55,216 nucleotides of DNA, taken from positions 1 to 55,216 of the forward strand of contig CANQWO010000010.1 in NCBI GenBank assembly GCA_947627565.1, written 5' to 3'. The first letter of the stretch is position 1; every line of letters starts with the position of its first letter. The translations under genes and the position numbers were made by a program. Below are positions 1-9,131 of this stretch, piece by piece. The DNA is from an uncultured Clostridia bacterium. GTDB lineage: Bacteria; Bacillota; Clostridia; Christensenellales; Borkfalkiaceae. The notes beneath the pieces were generated by a model. The model was not told the DNA's origin and did no database searches. It saw nothing but the letters and a program-made list of their open reading frames with translations.

Positions 1-533
1 CCCGAAGTCTTGCCTTCCTTGTGCTCGACATCCTCGCCCTTATAGCGGATGCCGTAGCCATGGTAGGGCTCGGGGGTGCGGAAAGCTCTGAGATCCGCGG
101 CGACCTGTCCGACGAGGACCTTGTCGATCCCCGAGACGGTGATCTCCGTCTGGTTGGGACACTCGAGCTTGATGCCCTCGGGCTGCACGAACTCGATGGG
201 GTGCGAATAGCCGATGTTCATAACGAGCTTGTTGCCCTGCATCTGCGCTTTCCAGCCGACGCCCTTGATCTCGAGCCCCTTCGTGAAGCCCTCGGAAACG
301 CCCTTGACCATGTCCGCGATGAGTGCGCGGTAAAGGCCGTGGAGCGCGTTGGTCTCTTCCTTTTCGTCCAGCGCGACGACGTGCACTTCCGCACCGTCGC
401 ACTTGACGCCGACGTTTCCCTTGATCTCACGCGTGAGCGTGCCCTTGGGGCCCTTGACGGTGACGACGTTCTCACTGTATGCAACGGTGACGCCGGCGGG
501 AACTGCGATTACCTTTTTACCGATTCTCGACAT
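1..533 (-). CDS. rplF: 50S ribosomal protein L6, 3' end outside window
   Basis: Large-subunit protein L6, which binds 23S rRNA near the sarcin-ricin loop. Reading the minus strand from the ATG at 533 gives MSRIGKKVIAVPAGV and, near the far end, the conserved L6 C-terminal stretch around YHGYGIRYKGE. About 177 residues are visible and bacterial L6 is usually about 180, so only the last few residues and the stop lie beyond position 1. It follows rpsH by 11 bases in the spc part of the operon. The frame is open to the window edge, which makes it partial rather than broken. Confidence 0.96.
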   Translation of the reverse strand, partial: MSRIGKKVIAVPAGVTVAYSENVVTVKGPKGTLTREIKGNVGVKCDGAEVHVVALDEKEETNALHGLYRALIADMVKGVSEGFTKGLEIKGVGWKAQMQGNKLVMNIGYSHPIEFVQPEGIKLECPNQTEITVSGIDKVLVGQVAADLRAFRTPEPYHGYGIRYKGEDVEHKEGKTS

Positions 534-544
534 AAGTTCCCTCC

Positions 545-934
545 TTAATAGACGTAGCAGAGCACTTCGCCGCCGACATTCGCGGCCTTCGCCTGCTTAT
601 CCGTCATGATGCCCTTGCTCGTGGAGACGATGGCAATGCCGTAGCCGCCGAGCACCTTGGGCATATTCTTTGCGCCGCTATACGTGCGGAGACCGGGTTT
701 CGACACTCTCTCGAGGCCGCCGATGACCGACTTCCCGTTGTTATATTTCAGCGTGACGACGATGGTCTCCCCTTTCTCGCCCTGCTTTAGTTCCACGCCC
801 GCGACATACCCCTCCGCAAGGAGAATGTTCGCGATCGCTTTCTTCATGTTGGAAGCGGGGATCTCCACCGAGTCCTTTCTGACCATGAGCGCGTTTCTGA
901 TTCTTGTGAGCATATCTGCGATCGGATCTGTCAT
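545..934 (-). CDS. rpsH: 30S ribosomal protein S8
   Basis: S8 binds the central domain of 16S rRNA and in many bacteria represses the spc operon. The 129-residue product begins [15 protein letters not shown] and ends with the glycine-rich S8 signature (around [17 protein letters not shown], then GGEVLCYVY). Length is normal (about 130). It sits 11 bases after rpsZ and 11 before rplF, as usual in Bacillota, with a GAGG-type ribosome binding site in each gap. Confidence 0.98.
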   Translation of the reverse strand: MTDPIADMLTRIRNALMVRKDSVEIPASNMKKAIANILLAEGYVAGVELKQGEKGETIVVTLKYNNGKSVIGGLERVSKPGLRTYSGAKNMPKVLGGYGIAIVSTSKGIMTDKQAKAANVGGEVLCYVY

Positions 935-945
935 TTCTTGCCTCC

Positions 946-1131
946 TTACCAGCTCGACTTCTTCACGCCGGGGATCTGTCCCTTATAGGCAAGCTCTCTG
1001 AAGCAAATACGGCAGATCCCGTACTTCCTGAGCACCGCGTGAGGTCTGCCGCAGATCGAGCAGCGCGTATAGGCTCTGGTCGAAAACTTCGGCGTCTTTT
1101 GCTGTTTATTGATCATTGATTTCTTTGCCAT
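946..1131 (-). CDS. rpsZ: 30S ribosomal protein S14, zinc-binding type Z
   Basis: Short S14 (61 residues) of the zinc-containing type. Two CxxC pairs are visible, CSIC at about residues 23-26 and CRIC at about 39-42, and together they would hold one Zn2+. Type Z S14 at this place between rplE and rpsH is the standard arrangement in Bacillota. Zinc-independent S14 paralogues are about 90-100 residues and lack these cysteines. None is present in the window. Confidence 0.97.
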   Translation of the reverse strand: MAKKSMINKQQKTPKFSTRAYTRCSICGRPHAVLRKYGICRICFRELAYKGQIPGVKKSSW

Positions 1132-1143
1132 ACCCGTCTCTCC

Positions 1144-1740
1144 TTACTTCTTGAAAGGCATTCCGAGCGCTTTCAAAAGCTCTCTGGCCTCTTCGTCGGT
1201 CCTCGCCGTCGTGACGATCACGACGTCCATGCCTCTGATCTTCTCCACCTGATCGTAGCTGATCTCGGGGAAGATGAGCTGTTCCTTGAGGCCCAGCGCA
1301 TAGTTGCCTCTGCCGTCAAACGCCTTATCCGACACGCCGCGGAAGTCGCGCACGCGGGGCAAAGCGATCGAGACGAGCTTGTCGTAGAAGTCATACATCC
1401 TTCTGCCGCGAAGCGTCACTTTGAGGCCGACATTCATCCCCTCGCGGAGTTTGAAGTTCGCGACCGACTTGGTGGCCTTGCGATAGATGGGCTTCTGTCC
1501 CGTGATCTGAGCAAGCTCTTTTTCCACGATCTGCATGGACTTCTGGTTGTCCTTGATGTCGCCGAGACCCGTGTTGATGACGATCTTCTCGAGCTTGGGG
1601 CACTGCATGATCGACGTATATCCGAACTTCTTCATGAGATACGGCACGACTTCCGTTTCATACTGCACTCTGACTCTGCTCGGTTCGGAGGGTGCGGCGG
1701 GCGCTGCTTCAACTTTCTTCGCATTCTTCTTCTCTGCCAT
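1144..1740 (-). CDS. rplE: 50S ribosomal protein L5 with N-terminal extension
   Basis: L5 binds 5S rRNA in the central protuberance. The family core starts at about residue 20 ([14 protein letters not shown]) and ends with the conserved ALGMPFKK. The product is 198 residues against about 180 usually. The extra residues are an Ala/Lys/Glu-rich N-terminus ([20 protein letters not shown]). The ATG at 1740 is preceded by a GAGGGAATATC ribosome binding site, so the extension is probably translated. Similar low-complexity tails occur on L24, L16 and L22 in this operon. Confidence 0.96.
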   Translation of the reverse strand: MAEKKNAKKVEAAPAAPSEPSRVRVQYETEVVPYLMKKFGYTSIMQCPKLEKIVINTGLGDIKDNQKSMQIVEKELAQITGQKPIYRKATKSVANFKLREGMNVGLKVTLRGRRMYDFYDKLVSIALPRVRDFRGVSDKAFDGRGNYALGLKEQLIFPEISYDQVEKIRGMDVVIVTTARTDEEARELLKALGMPFKK

Positions 1741-1752
1741 GATATTCCCTCC

Positions 1753-2169
1753 TTATTCCTTTTCTTCCTCTGTCTTCTGGCTGCGCTTTCTCGTGCGCTT
1801 CTTGGGCGCCTCTTCCTGCACAGCTTCCGCGGCCTTGCCCTTGACTTTCTTCGCAAATTCCTTGTCGAGCGAAGCGCCGCACTTCTTGCAGACGCGCACC
1901 TTCTTCCCGTCGATCTCGGTATGCGCGACGCGGGTAGCCTTGCCGCACTTATCGCAGACGATCTCGACGTTGGAGACGTCGATGGGCGCCTCTTCCGTCA
2001 CGATGCGCGAGGTCTGGTCGGCCTTCTTCGCCTTCTCGTGCTTGTGCACGATCTGGACGCCTTCGACGATCACCGTATTCGCTTTCGGATCGGTCTTAAG
2101 AACCTTGCCCTGTCTGCCCTTGTATTTGCCCGTGATGACGAGCACGTTATCGTTGACCTTGATATTCAC
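1753..2169 (-). CDS. rplX: 50S ribosomal protein L24 with acidic-basic C-terminal tail
   Basis: Assembly-initiating protein L24. The KOW motif is at residues 1-30 (MNIKVNDNVLVITGKYKGRQ). Two CxxC pairs (CDKC near residue 70, CKKC near 94) could bind zinc, as in many L24 proteins. The product is 138 residues; L24 is usually about 100-105. The extra 35 or so residues form a charged tail, KKRTRKRSQKTEEEKE at the very end. The tail is in frame before a clean stop, so it is not a frameshift artefact. Confidence 0.95.
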   Translation of the reverse strand: MNIKVNDNVLVITGKYKGRQGKVLKTDPKANTVIVEGVQIVHKHEKAKKADQTSRIVTEEAPIDVSNVEIVCDKCGKATRVAHTEIDGKKVRVCKKCGASLDKEFAKKVKGKAAEAVQEEAPKKRTRKRSQKTEEEKE

Positions 2170-2181
2170 GTCGGGGCCTCC

Positions 2182-2550
2182 TTACAGTACTTCGGGAGCA
2201 AGAGAGATGATACGCATGTAATCCTTCTCTCTGAGTTCTCTCGCGATGGGTCCAAAGATACGGGTACCTTTGGGCTGCTTCTGTGCGTCGATGATGACGG
2301 CGGCGTTGTCGTCGAAACGGATGTAGGTCCCGTCTGCGCGGCGGATCCCCTGCGCCGTTCTCACGATGACGGCCTTGACGACTTCGCCCTTCTTGACGGC
2401 ACCGCCGGGGTTGGCCGTCTTGACGCTGGCTACGATGACGTCGCCGATGTTGCCGCTTCTTCTGAAGCTGCCGCCGAGGACGCGGATGCACATGATCTCT
2501 TTTGCGCCCGAATTGTCGGCGACTTTGAGTCTCGTTTGAGGTTGAATCAT
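2182..2550 (-). CDS. rplN: 50S ribosomal protein L14
   Basis: L14 sits at the subunit interface next to L19. The 122-residue product has the full family pattern: [18 protein letters not shown] at the start, [12 protein letters not shown] in the middle, and [16 protein letters not shown] near the end. Length is exactly that of the family. It lies between rpsQ and rplX in the normal order with short gaps. Confidence 0.98.
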   Translation of the reverse strand: MIQPQTRLKVADNSGAKEIMCIRVLGGSFRRSGNIGDVIVASVKTANPGGAVKKGEVVKAVIVRTAQGIRRADGTYIRFDDNAAVIIDAQKQPKGTRIFGPIARELREKDYMRIISLAPEVL

Positions 2551-2568
2551 ATTCGTCTATGCCTCCCC

Positions 2569-2823
2569 TTACTTCGCCTTTTCGACAATTTCGGAAACGC
2601 GCCAGTTCTTATCTTTGGAGAGCTTTCTCGTCTCCGTGATGCGAACGGTATCGCCCACGCCGCACTCGTTGAGCTCGTCGTGCGCCTTGAACTTCTTGGT
2701 ACGGGTGATCGTCTTCTTGTACACGGGGTGCTTGCGCTTGTCCGTGACGGCGACGACGACCGTCTTATCCATCTTGTCGGAGACGACAACTCCGACTCTC
2801 TCTTTTCTCAAATTTCTTTCCAT
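2569..2823 (-). CDS. rpsQ: 30S ribosomal protein S17
   Basis: S17, a primary 16S rRNA-binding protein with an OB fold. The 84-residue product shows [19 protein letters not shown] and the [15 protein letters not shown] region characteristic of bacterial S17. Length is normal. It follows rpmC by 12 bases, with a GGAGG-type ribosome binding site in the gap. Confidence 0.97.
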   Translation of the reverse strand: MERNLRKERVGVVVSDKMDKTVVVAVTDKRKHPVYKKTITRTKKFKAHDELNECGVGDTVRITETRKLSKDKNWRVSEIVEKAK

Positions 2824-2835
2824 GTTGCTGCCTCC

Positions 2836-3027
2836 TTACTTCGCCTTGCGCGCGCGGATCTCGGTGTTGACTCGCGCGATATCCCGCTTGCACGTCCGGA
2901 TGGACACGGGATTCTCGAGCTGCCCGCTGGCGTGGCGGAAACGGAGATTGAAGAGTTCGCTCTTGAGCCCTTGGAGCTTCACTTCGAGCTCGGCATCGCT
3001 CATGGCTTTATATTCATTGCTTTTCAT
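2836..3027 (-). CDS. rpmC: 50S ribosomal protein L29
   Basis: L29 lies near the peptide exit tunnel and helps dock SRP and trigger factor. The 63-residue helical hairpin shows MSDAELEVKLQGLKSELFNLRF and the conserved ARVNTEIRARK end. Its ATG overlaps the rplP stop by one base (TAATG), which implies translational coupling. Confidence 0.96.
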   Translation of the reverse strand: MKSNEYKAMSDAELEVKLQGLKSELFNLRFRHASGQLENPVSIRTCKRDIARVNTEIRARKAK

Positions 3028-3476
3028 TACGCTTCACCGCCTGTCTCCGTATTTTCGGCGGACGCGGCCGCCTCTTTCTTCACGAATTTGCACTTGATGG
3101 GGAGCTTGTGCGCGGCAAGACGCATTGCCTCCCGCGCGACGTCCTCGGGAACGCCCGCCATCTCGAAAAGCACTCTGCCCGGCTTCACGACCGCGACCCA
3201 AAATTCGACCGCGCCTTTCCCGGAACCCATACGGGCTTCCGCAGGGTGACGCGTGATGGGCTTGTGCGGGAAGATGTCGATCCAGACCTGTCCGCCGCGC
3301 TTGATGAAACGGGTCATTGCGATACGCGCCGCCTCGATCTGGTTGGACTTGATCCACGCCGCCTCTTCGGCAACGAGGCCATATTCGCCGTATGCGACGA
3401 TATTGCCCTTATGCGCAGCGCCCTTCAAACTGCCGCGGTGCTGCTTTCTTCTCTTGACTCTCTTCGGAATTAACAT
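3027..3476 (-). CDS. rplP: 50S ribosomal protein L16
   Basis: L16 is needed for A-site tRNA positioning. It starts [15 protein letters not shown] and contains [22 protein letters not shown], the L16 signature. At 149 residues it is a few longer than usual (137-144) because of a C-terminal Ala/Glu-rich tail ([17 protein letters not shown]). The start overlaps the rpsC stop by one base and the stop overlaps the rpmC start by one base. Confidence 0.97.
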   Translation of the reverse strand: MLIPKRVKRRKQHRGSLKGAAHKGNIVAYGEYGLVAEEAAWIKSNQIEAARIAMTRFIKRGGQVWIDIFPHKPITRHPAEARMGSGKGAVEFWVAVVKPGRVLFEMAGVPEDVAREAMRLAAHKLPIKCKFVKKEAAASAENTETGGEA

Positions 3477-4135
3477 TATCTGCCTCCTTCCGGCTTCTTG
3501 GACGCTTTCAGAACATCGCCCTTATAGACCCAGCACTTGACGCCGATCATCCCGAACGTCGTGTGAGCCTCGGCAAAGCCGTACTCGATATCGGCGCGGA
3601 GCGTCTGAAGCGGGATAGAACCCTCGCTGTAGTGCTCGGTGCCCGCGATCTCGCGGCCGTCGAGACGGCCCGAAACCTGCATCTTGACGCCCTTGACGCC
3701 TGCGCGCATCGTCTTGCCGATGGCCTGCTTCATGGCGCGGCGGAACGACGTGCGCTTCTCAAGCTGCGCCGCGACATTCTCCGCGACGAGCTGGGCGTCG
3801 GCGTCGGGCTTCCTGACTTCGGTCACGTTGATCGAGACCTGCTTGCCCTTCGTGAGTTTGGCAAGATCCTTTTTGATGACCTCGATCTCGGAGCCGGCCT
3901 TGCCGATGAGGACGCCGGGACGGCCCGTATAGATGGTCACGACGATCTTGCCCGCCGCACGCTCGATGGTGATGCGGGAGATGGCCGCCGCATAGTACTT
4001 TTCCTTGAGGAAAGTACGGATCACATGGTCCTCTTTCAGATAGACGCTGAACTCTTTCTTATCGGCATACCACTGGGTGTCCCAGCCTTTATTGATTCCG
4101 ACTCTCAGTCCATGAGGATTTACTTTCTGGCCCAT
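3476..4135 (-). CDS. rpsC: 30S ribosomal protein S3
   Basis: S3 lines the mRNA entry channel and has helicase activity with S4 and S5. The 219-residue protein begins [14 protein letters not shown] and has a type-II KH domain with [15 protein letters not shown] (about residues 73-87) and the C-terminal [16 protein letters not shown] pattern. Length is normal. One-base TAATG overlaps join it to rplV upstream and rplP downstream. Confidence 0.98.
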   Translation of the reverse strand: MGQKVNPHGLRVGINKGWDTQWYADKKEFSVYLKEDHVIRTFLKEKYYAAAISRITIERAAGKIVVTIYTGRPGVLIGKAGSEIEVIKKDLAKLTKGKQVSINVTEVRKPDADAQLVAENVAAQLEKRTSFRRAMKQAIGKTMRAGVKGVKMQVSGRLDGREIAGTEHYSEGSIPLQTLRADIEYGFAEAHTTFGMIGVKCWVYKGDVLKASKKPEGGR

Positions 4136-4536
4136 TACAGTTCTCCCTCCGCTTTCTTCACGTCAAGAATGACGGTGATGTGACTCGTTCTCTTGAGGAT
4201 CGCATGTCCTCTGCCCTTGGAGACGGGCTGCATGCGCTTGAGGCTCGTGCCGCCGTCGGCAAAGCACTCGGCCACATAAAGGTCGCCCCTGTCCATGCCC
4301 CGGTTGTGTTCCGCGTTGGCCACGGCGCTCATCAAAACTTTCTTCGTGGGCGCTGCGCCGCCGTTCGGGCAGTTCTCCAAGATCGCCTGCGCCTCCGCGA
4401 CCGACTTGCCGCGGATCAGCGCCAAAACCGTTCTCACTTTGTAGGGAGAGATCCTGATATACCTTGCGACCGCATAAGGGCGCTTATCCCTGTTTTCGGC
4501 GATGCGCGCGGCCTTCTTCTTCATATTGCCTGCCAT
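4135..4536 (-). CDS. rplV: 50S ribosomal protein L22
   Basis: L22 has a loop that reaches into the peptide exit tunnel, where macrolides act. The core runs from about residue 20 ([18 protein letters not shown]) through [17 protein letters not shown] to [11 protein letters not shown]. The product is 133 residues against about 110-115. The surplus is a basic N-terminus ([20 protein letters not shown]) and a short C-terminal addition. The beta-hairpin carries the usual [15 protein letters not shown] sequence. Confidence 0.96.
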   Translation of the reverse strand: MAGNMKKKAARIAENRDKRPYAVARYIRISPYKVRTVLALIRGKSVAEAQAILENCPNGGAAPTKKVLMSAVANAEHNRGMDRGDLYVAECFADGGTSLKRMQPVSKGRGHAILKRTSHITVILDVKKAEGEL

Positions 4537-4548
4537 ATTCTCTCCTCC

Positions 4549-4827
4549 TTACTTCCCGGGCGTCGTGCTCTTGGCCGTATGGCCCTTGAATGTTCTTGTG
4601 GGAGCAAATTCCCCGAGCTTGCAGCCTACCATGTCTTCGGTGATGTAGACGGGCACATGCTTTCTGCCGTCGTAAACGGCGATCGTATGGCCGACCATCT
4701 GAGGGAAGATCGTCGATGCTCTCGACCAGGTCTTGAGGACCTTTTTCTCGTTCGTCTCGTTCATGGCCTCGATGCGGGCAAGCAGCTTGGCTTCCACATA
4801 GGGCCCTTTCTTTACGCTTCTCGACAT
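4549..4827 (-). CDS. rpsS: 30S ribosomal protein S19
   Basis: S19 in the head of the small subunit contacts S13 and tRNA. It begins [16 protein letters not shown] and ends with [15 protein letters not shown], both typical of the family. The 92-residue length is normal. The gene lies between rplB and rplV, as in nearly all bacterial S10 operons. Confidence 0.98.
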   Translation of the reverse strand: MSRSVKKGPYVEAKLLARIEAMNETNEKKVLKTWSRASTIFPQMVGHTIAVYDGRKHVPVYITEDMVGCKLGEFAPTRTFKGHTAKSTTPGK

Positions 4828-4841
4828 TTTTCATTCCCTCC

Positions 4842-5669
4842 TTAATTGATCCTCTTGAGGATGAACTTGCTCGTGGGATTCTTCTTCTTTCTCGTCTTAT
4901 ATCCGAGCGCGGGCTTGCCCCAAGGCGTCTCGGGACCGGCATGGCCGACGGGGCTCTTGCCTTCGCCGCCGCCGTGCGGGTGGTCGTTGGGGTTCATGAC
5001 CGAGCCGCGGACGGTGGGACGCGTGCCGAGATGGCGCGTTTTGCCCGCCTTGCCGACGCGGATGATCTCATGCTCGACATTGCCGACCTGACCGATCGTC
5101 GCGCGGCACTCCGCGGGAACGAGACGCATTTCGCCCGAAGGCATCCTGAGCGTCGCGTATTTCCCCTCGCGGGCCATGATCTGCGCCGAGATGCCCGCGG
5201 CCCGTGCGACCTGTCCGCCGCGGCCGGGCTTAAGCTCGATGTTGTGGACCATCGTACCGACGGGAATGCTCGAAAGCGGAAGCGCGTTGCCGACCTTGAT
5301 GTCCGCGTTCGCGCCGCTCATCACGACGTCGCCGACGTTGAGCCCCACGGGCGCGAGAATGTATCTCTTCTCGCCGTCCGCATAGACGAGGAGCGCGATG
5401 TTGGCGCTGCGGTTGGGATCGTATTGAATGGAGCCGACCTTGGCGGGGATCCCGTCTTTATTGCGCTTGTAGTCGATGATGCGGTACTTCTTCTTGTTGC
5501 CGCCGCCGATGTGGCGCACGGTGATGCGGCCCGCATTGTTTCTGCCGCCCGACTTTCTCTGGTCCTCGAGGAGGGCTCTTTCGGGCTTCGCCTTGGAAAT
5601 TTCGCCGTAGGCGGGGACCGTCATCAGACGGCGCGCGGGCGATGTCGGTTTATATCTCTTGACTGCCAT
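4842..5669 (-). CDS. rplB: 50S ribosomal protein L2
   Basis: L2 is needed for subunit association and peptidyl transfer. It starts [14 protein letters not shown] and carries the conserved [17 protein letters not shown] near residue 225, which includes the histidine important for activity. The 275-residue length is normal. It follows rplW by 15 bases with a GGAGG ribosome binding site. Confidence 0.98.
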   Translation of the reverse strand: MAVKRYKPTSPARRLMTVPAYGEISKAKPERALLEDQRKSGGRNNAGRITVRHIGGGNKKKYRIIDYKRNKDGIPAKVGSIQYDPNRSANIALLVYADGEKRYILAPVGLNVGDVVMSGANADIKVGNALPLSSIPVGTMVHNIELKPGRGGQVARAAGISAQIMAREGKYATLRMPSGEMRLVPAECRATIGQVGNVEHEIIRVGKAGKTRHLGTRPTVRGSVMNPNDHPHGGGEGKSPVGHAGPETPWGKPALGYKTRKKKNPTSKFILKRIN

Positions 5670-5684
5670 TTTCCTTTCCTCCGA

Positions 5685-6011
5685 TTACTGAAGCGCGCTG
5701 AAGAACTCGATCTCTTTCGATTCTTTCGTGAGCTGCACGATGGCCTTCTTGGTCGTGGGCGTGTAGCCCTCGTTCCGGCCCATTCTCTTGAGCTTGCCGC
5801 GGCGGGTGACCGTGTTGACGCTCTGCACCTTGACGCCGAACATCTTCTCGACGGCGATCTTGATCTGCGTCTTGTTGGCCGTCTTTAAGACGAGGAACGT
5901 ATATTTCTTCCCGTAGCTCGTGCGATCGCTCTTCGCCGTCTCGTCGGCCTGCAGGCCGTCGGTTGCCTTTTCCGTGAGGACAGGCCTGATGATGATATCT
6001 TCGGGTGTCAT
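5685..6011 (-). CDS. rplW: 50S ribosomal protein L23
   Basis: L23 at the tunnel exit docks trigger factor and SRP. The 108-residue product has [17 protein letters not shown] at the N-terminus and [18 protein letters not shown] with a basic [18 protein letters not shown], matching the family. A 10-residue insertion around residues 25-35 ([12 protein letters not shown]) makes it slightly longer than usual. Its ATG overlaps the rplD stop by four bases. Confidence 0.96.
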   Translation of the reverse strand: MTPEDIIIRPVLTEKATDGLQADETAKSDRTSYGKKYTFLVLKTANKTQIKIAVEKMFGVKVQSVNTVTRRGKLKRMGRNEGYTPTTKKAIVQLTKESKEIEFFSALQ

Positions 6012-6655
6012 TCTGCGACCTCCTCTTCGCTTATTCCATACATTGCTTCGAGCGCTTCGACCGAGCCCTTCGTGAGCACCACGACGGCGTTCGCGACGAG
6101 CTCATAGGTGTTGATCTCGCCGACGGAAATGGTCGTGAGCGTGGGCAGGTTGCGGGCTGCGAGAATGACGTCGGGATCGTTTTGGTCCATGACCACGACC
6201 GTGCGCTTCTCCAGCTTCAACGCCTTGCGGAACGCCTCCATCTCCTTCGTCTTGGGAGCGGACACTTTGAGCTCGTCCACAACGATGAGCTCGCCGTCCG
6301 TCAGCTTCTTGGAGAGGGCGGAAAGGATCGCCCCGCGGCGCGCGCCGATGTTCATCTTCTTGGAGAAGTCGCGGCTCTTGGGTGCGAACACCACGCCGCC
6401 GTGCGTCCACTGGGGCGCTCTCGTCGAGCCCTGGCGGGCACGGCCCGTGCCCTTCTGTCTCCAAGGCTTCACGCCGCCGCCGCGCACTTCCGTTCTCGTG
6501 AGCGTCGACTTCGTGCCCTGACGCTGATTTGCGAGATAGGTGACGACCGCCTGATGAATGAGCGGTTCGTTGTATTCGACGCCGAAGACATCTTCGGAAA
6601 GCTCGAGCGTTCCGACCTCCGCGCCTTTCATATTGTATACCTTAACGTTTGCCAT
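6008..6655 (-). CDS. rplD: 50S ribosomal protein L4
   Basis: L4 contacts the exit tunnel and in Gammaproteobacteria also represses the S10 operon. The 215-residue product has the L4 loop pattern ([19 protein letters not shown], then [20 protein letters not shown]). Because L4 is a known autoregulator elsewhere, the structured leader before rpsJ and the repeat-bearing spacer before rplC are candidate targets. That link is inference only. Confidence 0.97.
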   Translation of the reverse strand: MANVKVYNMKGAEVGTLELSEDVFGVEYNEPLIHQAVVTYLANQRQGTKSTLTRTEVRGGGVKPWRQKGTGRARQGSTRAPQWTHGGVVFAPKSRDFSKKMNIGARRGAILSALSKKLTDGELIVVDELKVSAPKTKEMEAFRKALKLEKRTVVVMDQNDPDVILAARNLPTLTTISVGEINTYELVANAVVVLTKGSVEALEAMYGISEEEVAE

Positions 6656-6668
6656 GTCTCTACGCTCC

Positions 6669-7292
6669 TTACTTCACGGTTGTTCTCAGGGTCACGATGC
6701 TGCCCTTGGGGCCGGGGATCGCACCCTTCACAAGGATGGCGTTTCTCGCTACGTCCACCTTCACGACCTCGAGGTTCTGGACGGTGACGTTCTCGACGCC
6801 CCAGTGCCCCGCGAGGTGCTTGTGCTTGAACACGCGCGAGGGATCGCTGATGGATCCCATGGAACCGGGCTCCCTGTGCACAGGGCCGACGCCGTGCGTC
6901 TCTTTGAGACGGTGTTGGTTCCACTTCTTGATGACGCCCGTGTAGCCGTGGCCCTTGCTGACGCCGGATACATCGATGTGATCGCCCGCCGCGAAGACGT
7001 CTGCCTTCACTTCGTCGCCGACCTGGAAGCCCTCGACACCCCGCACTTCCTTGAGGACCTTGCAGGGTTTGACGCCGGCCTTCTTGAACTGGCCGAGATC
7101 GGGCTTGGAGAGGCTCTTTTCTTTCACCTCGCCGAATCCGAGCTTGAGCGCCTGGTAGCCGTCACTCTCAACCGTCTTCACCTGCACGACGGGGCAGGGA
7201 CCTGCCTCGACGACCGTGACGGGAATGACTTTCCCGTCTTCCGCAAAGATTTGGGTCATCCCGACTTTGCGACCGATGATTGCTTTACTCAT
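6669..7292 (-). CDS. rplC: 50S ribosomal protein L3
   Basis: L3 is an early assembly protein reaching the peptidyl transferase centre. It starts [16 protein letters not shown] and has [19 protein letters not shown] and the [21 protein letters not shown] loop. Length is 207 residues, as in the family. It is separated from rpsJ by 148 bases, far more than any other gap in this operon, and has its own ribosome binding site (AAGGAGTGAAC). Confidence 0.97.
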   Translation of the reverse strand: MSKAIIGRKVGMTQIFAEDGKVIPVTVVEAGPCPVVQVKTVESDGYQALKLGFGEVKEKSLSKPDLGQFKKAGVKPCKVLKEVRGVEGFQVGDEVKADVFAAGDHIDVSGVSKGHGYTGVIKKWNQHRLKETHGVGPVHREPGSMGSISDPSRVFKHKHLAGHWGVENVTVQNLEVVKVDVARNAILVKGAIPGPKGSIVTLRTTVK

Positions 7293-7440
7293 TAGATAAA
7301 GTTCACTCCTTGAAATTTATTTGCGAATACCGCTCCTTGCAGTATTTCAACAGTGGGTTTTTGGTTCACGAAATTTCTTGTGCCCTTATTATAAAAGGTT
7401 TCTATATGATAGAAATTCGTGAATAGAATTTCGTGAAATC
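7293..7440 (-). promoter_or_regulatory. repeat-bearing spacer between rpsJ and rplC
   Basis: This 148-base gap holds two tandem 14-mers read on the minus strand, TTCACGAAATTCTA (7437-7424) and TTCACGAATTTCTA (7423-7410), which differ at one base. Their near-complement AAATTTCGTGAA lies at 7375-7364. Either repeat could pair with the single complementary arm, which would give two alternative stems. A small perfect hairpin (TTTCTAT-CAT-ATAGAAA) and a TATAAT (in CCTTTTATAATAAGG) lie between them. A good -35 box is lacking, so a promoter is only possible. Confidence 0.5.
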
Positions 7441-7740
7441 TTACAGCTTCACTTTGATATCAACGCCGGCGGGCAGGTGGATGCTGTCGAGAAGTTTCGC
7501 ATTGGGCGAATAGATGTCGATGATGCGCTTGTAGGTGCGAAGTTCGAACTGCTCGCGGGAATCCTTATCCTTATGAGGACTTCTGAGAATGGTCACGATC
7601 TCGCGCTCCGTCGGAAGCGGGATGGGCCCGGAGATCTTCGCTCCGCCCTTTTGCATCGTCTCGACGATGCGGCTCGCGGCCTGGTCGACGAGTTCGTGGT
7701 CGTATGCCGACAACTTGATCCTGATTTTTTGGCTTGCCAT
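7441..7740 (-). CDS. rpsJ: 30S ribosomal protein S10
   Basis: S10 acts in the small-subunit head and, as NusE, in transcription antitermination. Reading from the ATG at 7740 gives [20 protein letters not shown] and later GPIPLPTE and [10 protein letters not shown]. It has 99 residues, and the family usually has 102. An upstream in-frame ATG at 7785 would add 15 residues unlike any S10. The ATG at 7740 follows an AAAGGAG ribosome binding site, so it is chosen. First gene of the operon. Confidence 0.97.
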   Translation of the reverse strand: MASQKIRIKLSAYDHELVDQAASRIVETMQKGGAKISGPIPLPTEREIVTILRSPHKDKDSREQFELRTYKRIIDIYSPNAKLLDSIHLPAGVDIKVKL

Positions 7741-7998
7741 TTTTTTCTTGCTCCTTTTTCTACGAACTTGTGATTTCCATGTCAACGCATCCGTGCGTGT
7801 CGAGGCCGTTTCATCAAAAAAACACGCGCTTTGCGGTGTTTTCTCGCAAAAGCCTCGGTTCGTCGCAGGAATCTATGTCCCACACTTGTCAGCGGAAATT
7901 ATCTGCCGAGGGGCTTTTTTCCTCGATTTTTCAGTAACTTCCCGCCTCAACCCTACACGCGTCGGAAACAGCATAAAAGAATGCCGCAATGACACAGC
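7741..7998 (-). promoter_or_regulatory. leader of the S10 operon with terminator-like hairpin
   Basis: From the predicted start site near 7998 the mRNA would have a leader of about 258 bases. On the minus strand an AACAC-CGC-AAA-GCG-GTGTT hairpin followed by seven T (7840-7815) resembles an intrinsic terminator. The flanking CGAGGC (about 7858-7852) and GCCTCG (7806-7801) could pair around it. A second small stem, CGAGG...CCTCG, lies near 7895-7915. This is the layout of an attenuated ribosomal protein operon, but I recognise no named leader family. Confidence 0.45.
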
Positions 7999-8004
7999 GT
8001 ACTA

Positions 8005-8033
8005 ATCATAACATCCTGTCAAGGTTTTGTCAA
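8005..8033 (-). promoter_or_regulatory. promoter of the S10 operon
   Basis: Minus strand: -35 TTGACA (8033-8028), 17-base spacer, -10 TATGAT (8010-8005). This is nearly consensus for a housekeeping sigma factor and is the only strong promoter between the upstream membrane-protein gene and rpsJ. Confidence 0.75.
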
Positions 8034-8137
8034 GGATTTCACGCGGGTTTTTGAAGGTTTTTTCGGAAAATTTCCCGTTTTTTTGCTGCTTTTTCGCGAA
8101 TTGTGTCCGATTTCCCCCATGGGCACAATATATAGTA

Positions 8138-9121
8138 TTAATTTGTAGCGCACACCCGCGCGCGTGCGCGCGCTGAGAGCTTGGAGACGGCATAGACGGC
8201 GGCAAGCGCCGTATACGCCAAAAGGAGCACGCCCATTCCCACCAAAAGGGAGATCTCTCCCCAAAACTCCTGCTCGAGGGTCACGCCGATATCGATATGG
8301 TCGATCGCCGACTCGATCGCAGGTTGCAAATATAGCGTGAGCGAAACCAGCGTCAACGTGGCTACCGAACACGCGAACATAGACATGGTATAGGCCTTTT
8401 CCGTCCAACAGCATAAAAAGTCGAAGACCGTGAGCGTTAAGACATAGCGCAGAAGATAGATGCTATCCCCTACGCCGACCACATACCGGTTGATCGGAAA
8501 CATCAAATTCGGCCTTACCAACACGGTGAGATTTTCCTGCATATGCGTGACGCAGACGGCGAAGACGGCGGCCGTAAGCGAGAGAAACACCGCCCAACGA
8601 AAGGCGTTTGCAGGCGCGTTTGCATGGTAAGCCCGCGCGCCGGACTTTTTCATGCGCGCCTTGGAGAGGATATAGACGGCGGCAAGCGCGGCGAAGGCGG
8701 CAAGCGTTACGCCCTCCCCGATGACGACCGGGGTCATGCTGTAAAAGACCCGCTTATCGTCGTCTGTCCGGAGCAGGGAGGAGACATAGCTCTGCGTATA
8801 CGGCCGAAAGGCAACCGTGAGCACGGTGAGGACCAAAAGGGCTACCGAAGAGGCGAACATGGACATGGTATACCGCTTTTCGGTCATACAGCAGAGAAAA
8901 TCGAAGATCGCCAGCGCCAAAATGATGCGTATGCCGTAAAGACCTTCGGGGAGCTCGCGCAACGAGGGATTGAAAAAGACATACGGCCAAAAGACATACG
9001 GCCGCGTCTCCCTTGCGAACGCCTGCGCGATCTCGATGATCGCCATGATGATATTGTTTAAGCACCCTGCCGCGAGGCCCCCCGCGAGCACGATCAAAAA
9101 GATCCTTCTCAAATCCTTCAT
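8138..9121 (-). CDS. membrane protein made of two homologous halves
   Basis: 327 residues, family not recognised. The start at 9121 (MKDLRRIFLIVLAGG) follows GAGGGGG. The product is strongly hydrophobic, with about four membrane segments in each half. The halves are homologous: the first has IFDFLCCMTEKRYTMSMFAS and the second VFDFLCCWTEKAYTMSMFAC. Each half ends in a hydrophobic segment with LAAVYxxSK. This is an internal duplication of one about 150-residue unit. It follows an XRE/membrane regulator by 10 bases, so the pair is probably one operon. No enzyme motif is visible; a transporter or signalling role cannot be decided. Confidence 0.75.
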   Translation of the reverse strand: MKDLRRIFLIVLAGGLAAGCLNNIIMAIIEIAQAFARETRPYVFWPYVFFNPSLRELPEGLYGIRIILALAIFDFLCCMTEKRYTMSMFASSVALLVLTVLTVAFRPYTQSYVSSLLRTDDDKRVFYSMTPVVIGEGVTLAAFAALAAVYILSKARMKKSGARAYHANAPANAFRWAVFLSLTAAVFAVCVTHMQENLTVLVRPNLMFPINRYVVGVGDSIYLLRYVLTLTVFDFLCCWTEKAYTMSMFACSVATLTLVSLTLYLQPAIESAIDHIDIGVTLEQEFWGEISLLVGMGVLLLAYTALAAVYAVSKLSARARARVCATN

Positions 9122-9131
9122 ACGCACCCCC

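Noticed and set aside
8361-8875. Motif copies at 8381 and 8861 as independent evidence for the dispersed motif
   Set aside because: They lie at equivalent positions of a duplicated protein (TMSMF), so they are one ancestral event and lack the CGG start. They were not counted.
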